Shown here: positions 63,115 to 64,000 of the stretch, in pieces
Numbering within the stretch: the first letter of the stretch is position 1
Layout of the letters: the number at the start of each line of letters is the position of its first letter
From: Christiangramia crocea
GTDB lineage: Bacteria > Bacteroidota > Bacteroidia > Flavobacteriales > Flavobacteriaceae
Direction: 5' to 3'
Assembly (NCBI RefSeq): GCF_022410465.1
Contig: NZ_JAJSON010000016.1
Span: 270,624-334,623 of the forward strand
DNA length: 64,000 bases
The notes under the pieces: model-generated
What the model saw: the letters and a program-made list of their open reading frames with translations, nothing else
What the model was told of the DNA's origin: nothing
The model's database searches: none
Position numbers and translations under genes: made by a program

Positions 63115-63615
63115 TTAAATAAGCAATTCGTAACAGTAAAAAGGATGCTTACTCTGCTTTGGAAAATAGATATTCCCCAGTCTTTGATATCCCCGGGACT
63201 GGTAAAACCTCTGATTTCTTTTGTTCTGGCTGAAAGTATCAAGCCTTACCGATTCAAATGTGTGCTGCCGGGCATGGTCTTCAGCATAATCCATTAGTTT
63301 CTGAGCGTATCCCTTTCCCCAAACCTCCGGATGAGTAGCCAGCCGGTGGATATAAATATTTGAATTAGTCTTGCTAAGCCATTCAACAGGAATATATTCC
63401 TCATCCATATCTTCGGTGATCACAATGATGCCCAGAATTTGTTCATTTTCCTCGAAGACATACAGCTCTTCTTTTTGAATGTCTTTTTTGAGTTTTTCCA
63501 GGGAAGGATAATGTTCGTTCCACTGATATATTCCTTTTTCACACATAGCCCGGGCACAGGCTTCAGTGAGAGATTTTATCTCTGCAAGCTGATGGAGTCT
63601 GGCTTTTTTAATCAT
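63115..63615 (-). CDS. GNAT family N-acetyltransferase
   Basis: 166 residues with the acetyl-CoA loop of the GNAT fold at THPEVWGKGYAQKLMDYAEDH (positions about 93-113), preceded by IYIHRLA and followed by VRLDTFSQNKRNQRFYQSRGYQRLG, the typical motif B. Substrate unknown. It is upstream of the MATE gene in a possible two-gene unit. Cytosolic. Confidence 0.88.
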   Translation of the reverse strand: MIKKARLHQLAEIKSLTEACARAMCEKGIYQWNEHYPSLEKLKKDIQKEELYVFEENEQILGIIVITEDMDEEYIPVEWLSKTNSNIYIHRLATHPEVWGKGYAQKLMDYAEDHARQHTFESVRLDTFSQNKRNQRFYQSRGYQRLGNIYFPKQSKHPFYCYELLI

Positions 63616-63660
63616 GGATTTTTTGAAAAATAAAAGATTTCCATATTTCAGAAAAATTAT

Positions 63661-63668
63661 TACATTTG
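63661..63668 (+). promoter_or_regulatory. -7 promoter box of tRNA-Ala
   Basis: TACATTTG fits TAnnTTTG, 9 bp before the mature tRNA 5' end. Confidence 0.55.
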
Positions 63669-63675
63669 CTCCCAG

Positions 63676-63751
<76 letters not shown>

Positions 63752-63753
63752 CA

Positions 63754-63785
63754 AAAAAACCACTGTTTTTAGCAGTGGTTTTTTC
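63754..63785. terminator. Terminator between tRNA-Ala and the convergent hydrolase gene
   Basis: AAAACCACTG ... CAGTGGTTTT stem, T-rich on both strands, so it can serve both directions. Confidence 0.85.
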
Positions 63786-63787
63786 TT

Positions 63788-64000
63788 TTAATCGTCATCA
63801 GATTCCCCGTATTCGTCCCATAACTCTTTAGAATCGGTTTTTAGAAAATCTATACTTTTCTTGATTACGTGTTTGAATTCCTTCGGAAGTTCTTCGCCAT
63901 TCCACGGATGTTTAGTCCCAAAAACGTGGTCTGCATTTTCTACCAGCAGAAGTTTTGGTGCCGGGCTCCATTCGAACAGATTACCAGCTTCGCCAATAGA
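63788..64000 (-). CDS. Alpha/beta hydrolase, C-terminal 70 residues (runs off the right edge)
   Basis: Only the 3' end is visible. The segment LLLVENADHVFGTKHPW contains the catalytic His (DHVFG) of a serine hydrolase of the alpha/beta fold, as in dienelactone hydrolase and prolyl-type lipase relatives. An acidic tail ending DDD follows. The nucleophile region lies outside the window, so substrate and length are unknown. Confidence 0.75.
   Translation of the reverse strand, partial: SIGEAGNLFEWSPAPKLLLVENADHVFGTKHPWNGEELPKEFKHVIKKSIDFLKTDSKELWDEYGESDDD

Overview
The window is a chromosomal segment of a marine-type Flavobacteriaceae bacterium (phylum Bacteroidota). A Christiangramia/Gramella-like genus is a guess from gene content and protein style. 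The evidence for the group is the AT-rich intergenic DNA, the repeated Bacteroidota promoter box TAnnTTTG a short distance upstream of many genes, weak Shine-Dalgarno sequences, lipoproteins, a TonB-receptor-like outer-membrane barrel, and family types common in this group (M1, S8, S9 and S41 peptidases, an N-terminal HTH-ROK regulator, a NagZ/serine-hydrolase fusion and a NagB/PIG-L fusion). No phage, transposase, CRISPR array or rRNA was seen. There are two tRNAs, at 38248 and 63678.

Layout. 1-15.7 kb is mostly housekeeping: the 5' two thirds of RNase R, small unknown genes, rpiB, two GNAT/desaturase-type enzymes, an S41-rnpA pair, an exported M1 peptidase, an S8 lipoprotein peptidase, an MBL hydrolase, a CPA-type antiporter, yebC and lepA.

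15.9-32.5 kb is the most coherent accessory block and looks like a cell-wall amino-sugar and muropeptide salvage locus. In order it holds an MFS sugar transporter, GH20 hexosaminidase, MurQ, a GHL10 (DigH/YngK-like) lipoprotein, a sodium:solute symporter, an L-Ala-D/L-Glu-type dipeptide epimerase, a broken aldo/keto reductase, and an NlpC/P60 lipoprotein with a terminator. These are followed by a leftward nagB-PIG-L fusion and a ROK regulator, then a rightward remnant of a NagX-type membrane protein and an exported GH3(NagZ)-serine hydrolase fusion. Read as a pathway, glycan strands are cut outside the inner membrane (GHL10, GH20, NagZ). The serine hydrolase domain may act as a MurNAc-L-Ala amidase, as AmiE does next to NagZ in Bacillus. 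The sugars enter through the MFS and SSS carriers. MurQ and NagB feed them to fructose-6-phosphate, while NlpC/P60 and the epimerase handle the peptide. A MurNAc kinase is missing from the window.

32.6-48.8 kb returns to core genes: an outer-membrane barrel protein, dusB, a LolC/FtsX-type permease, rbfA, methylmalonyl-CoA epimerase, tRNA-Met(CAT), a small exported protein with a probable C-terminal sorting signal behind a long leader, ribE, pdxA, the DUF177-rpmF and fabH-accB-accC fatty-acid cluster, an FAD oxidoreductase, mtgA, a GreA-like protein, an orphan ABC ATPase and a HAD-like protein.

48.9-64 kb holds an S9 prolyl oligopeptidase, asd, mscL, alr, tdk, an unknown conserved protein, rsmI, a UDG-family protein, recJ, lpxH-like, queD, a 2OG-Fe(II) oxygenase, two tiny overlapping membrane proteins, an enoyl-CoA hydratase, a MATE transporter, a GNAT enzyme, tRNA-Ala(GGC) and the 3' end of an alpha/beta hydrolase. 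All functions are read from motifs and family knowledge; no database search was run.
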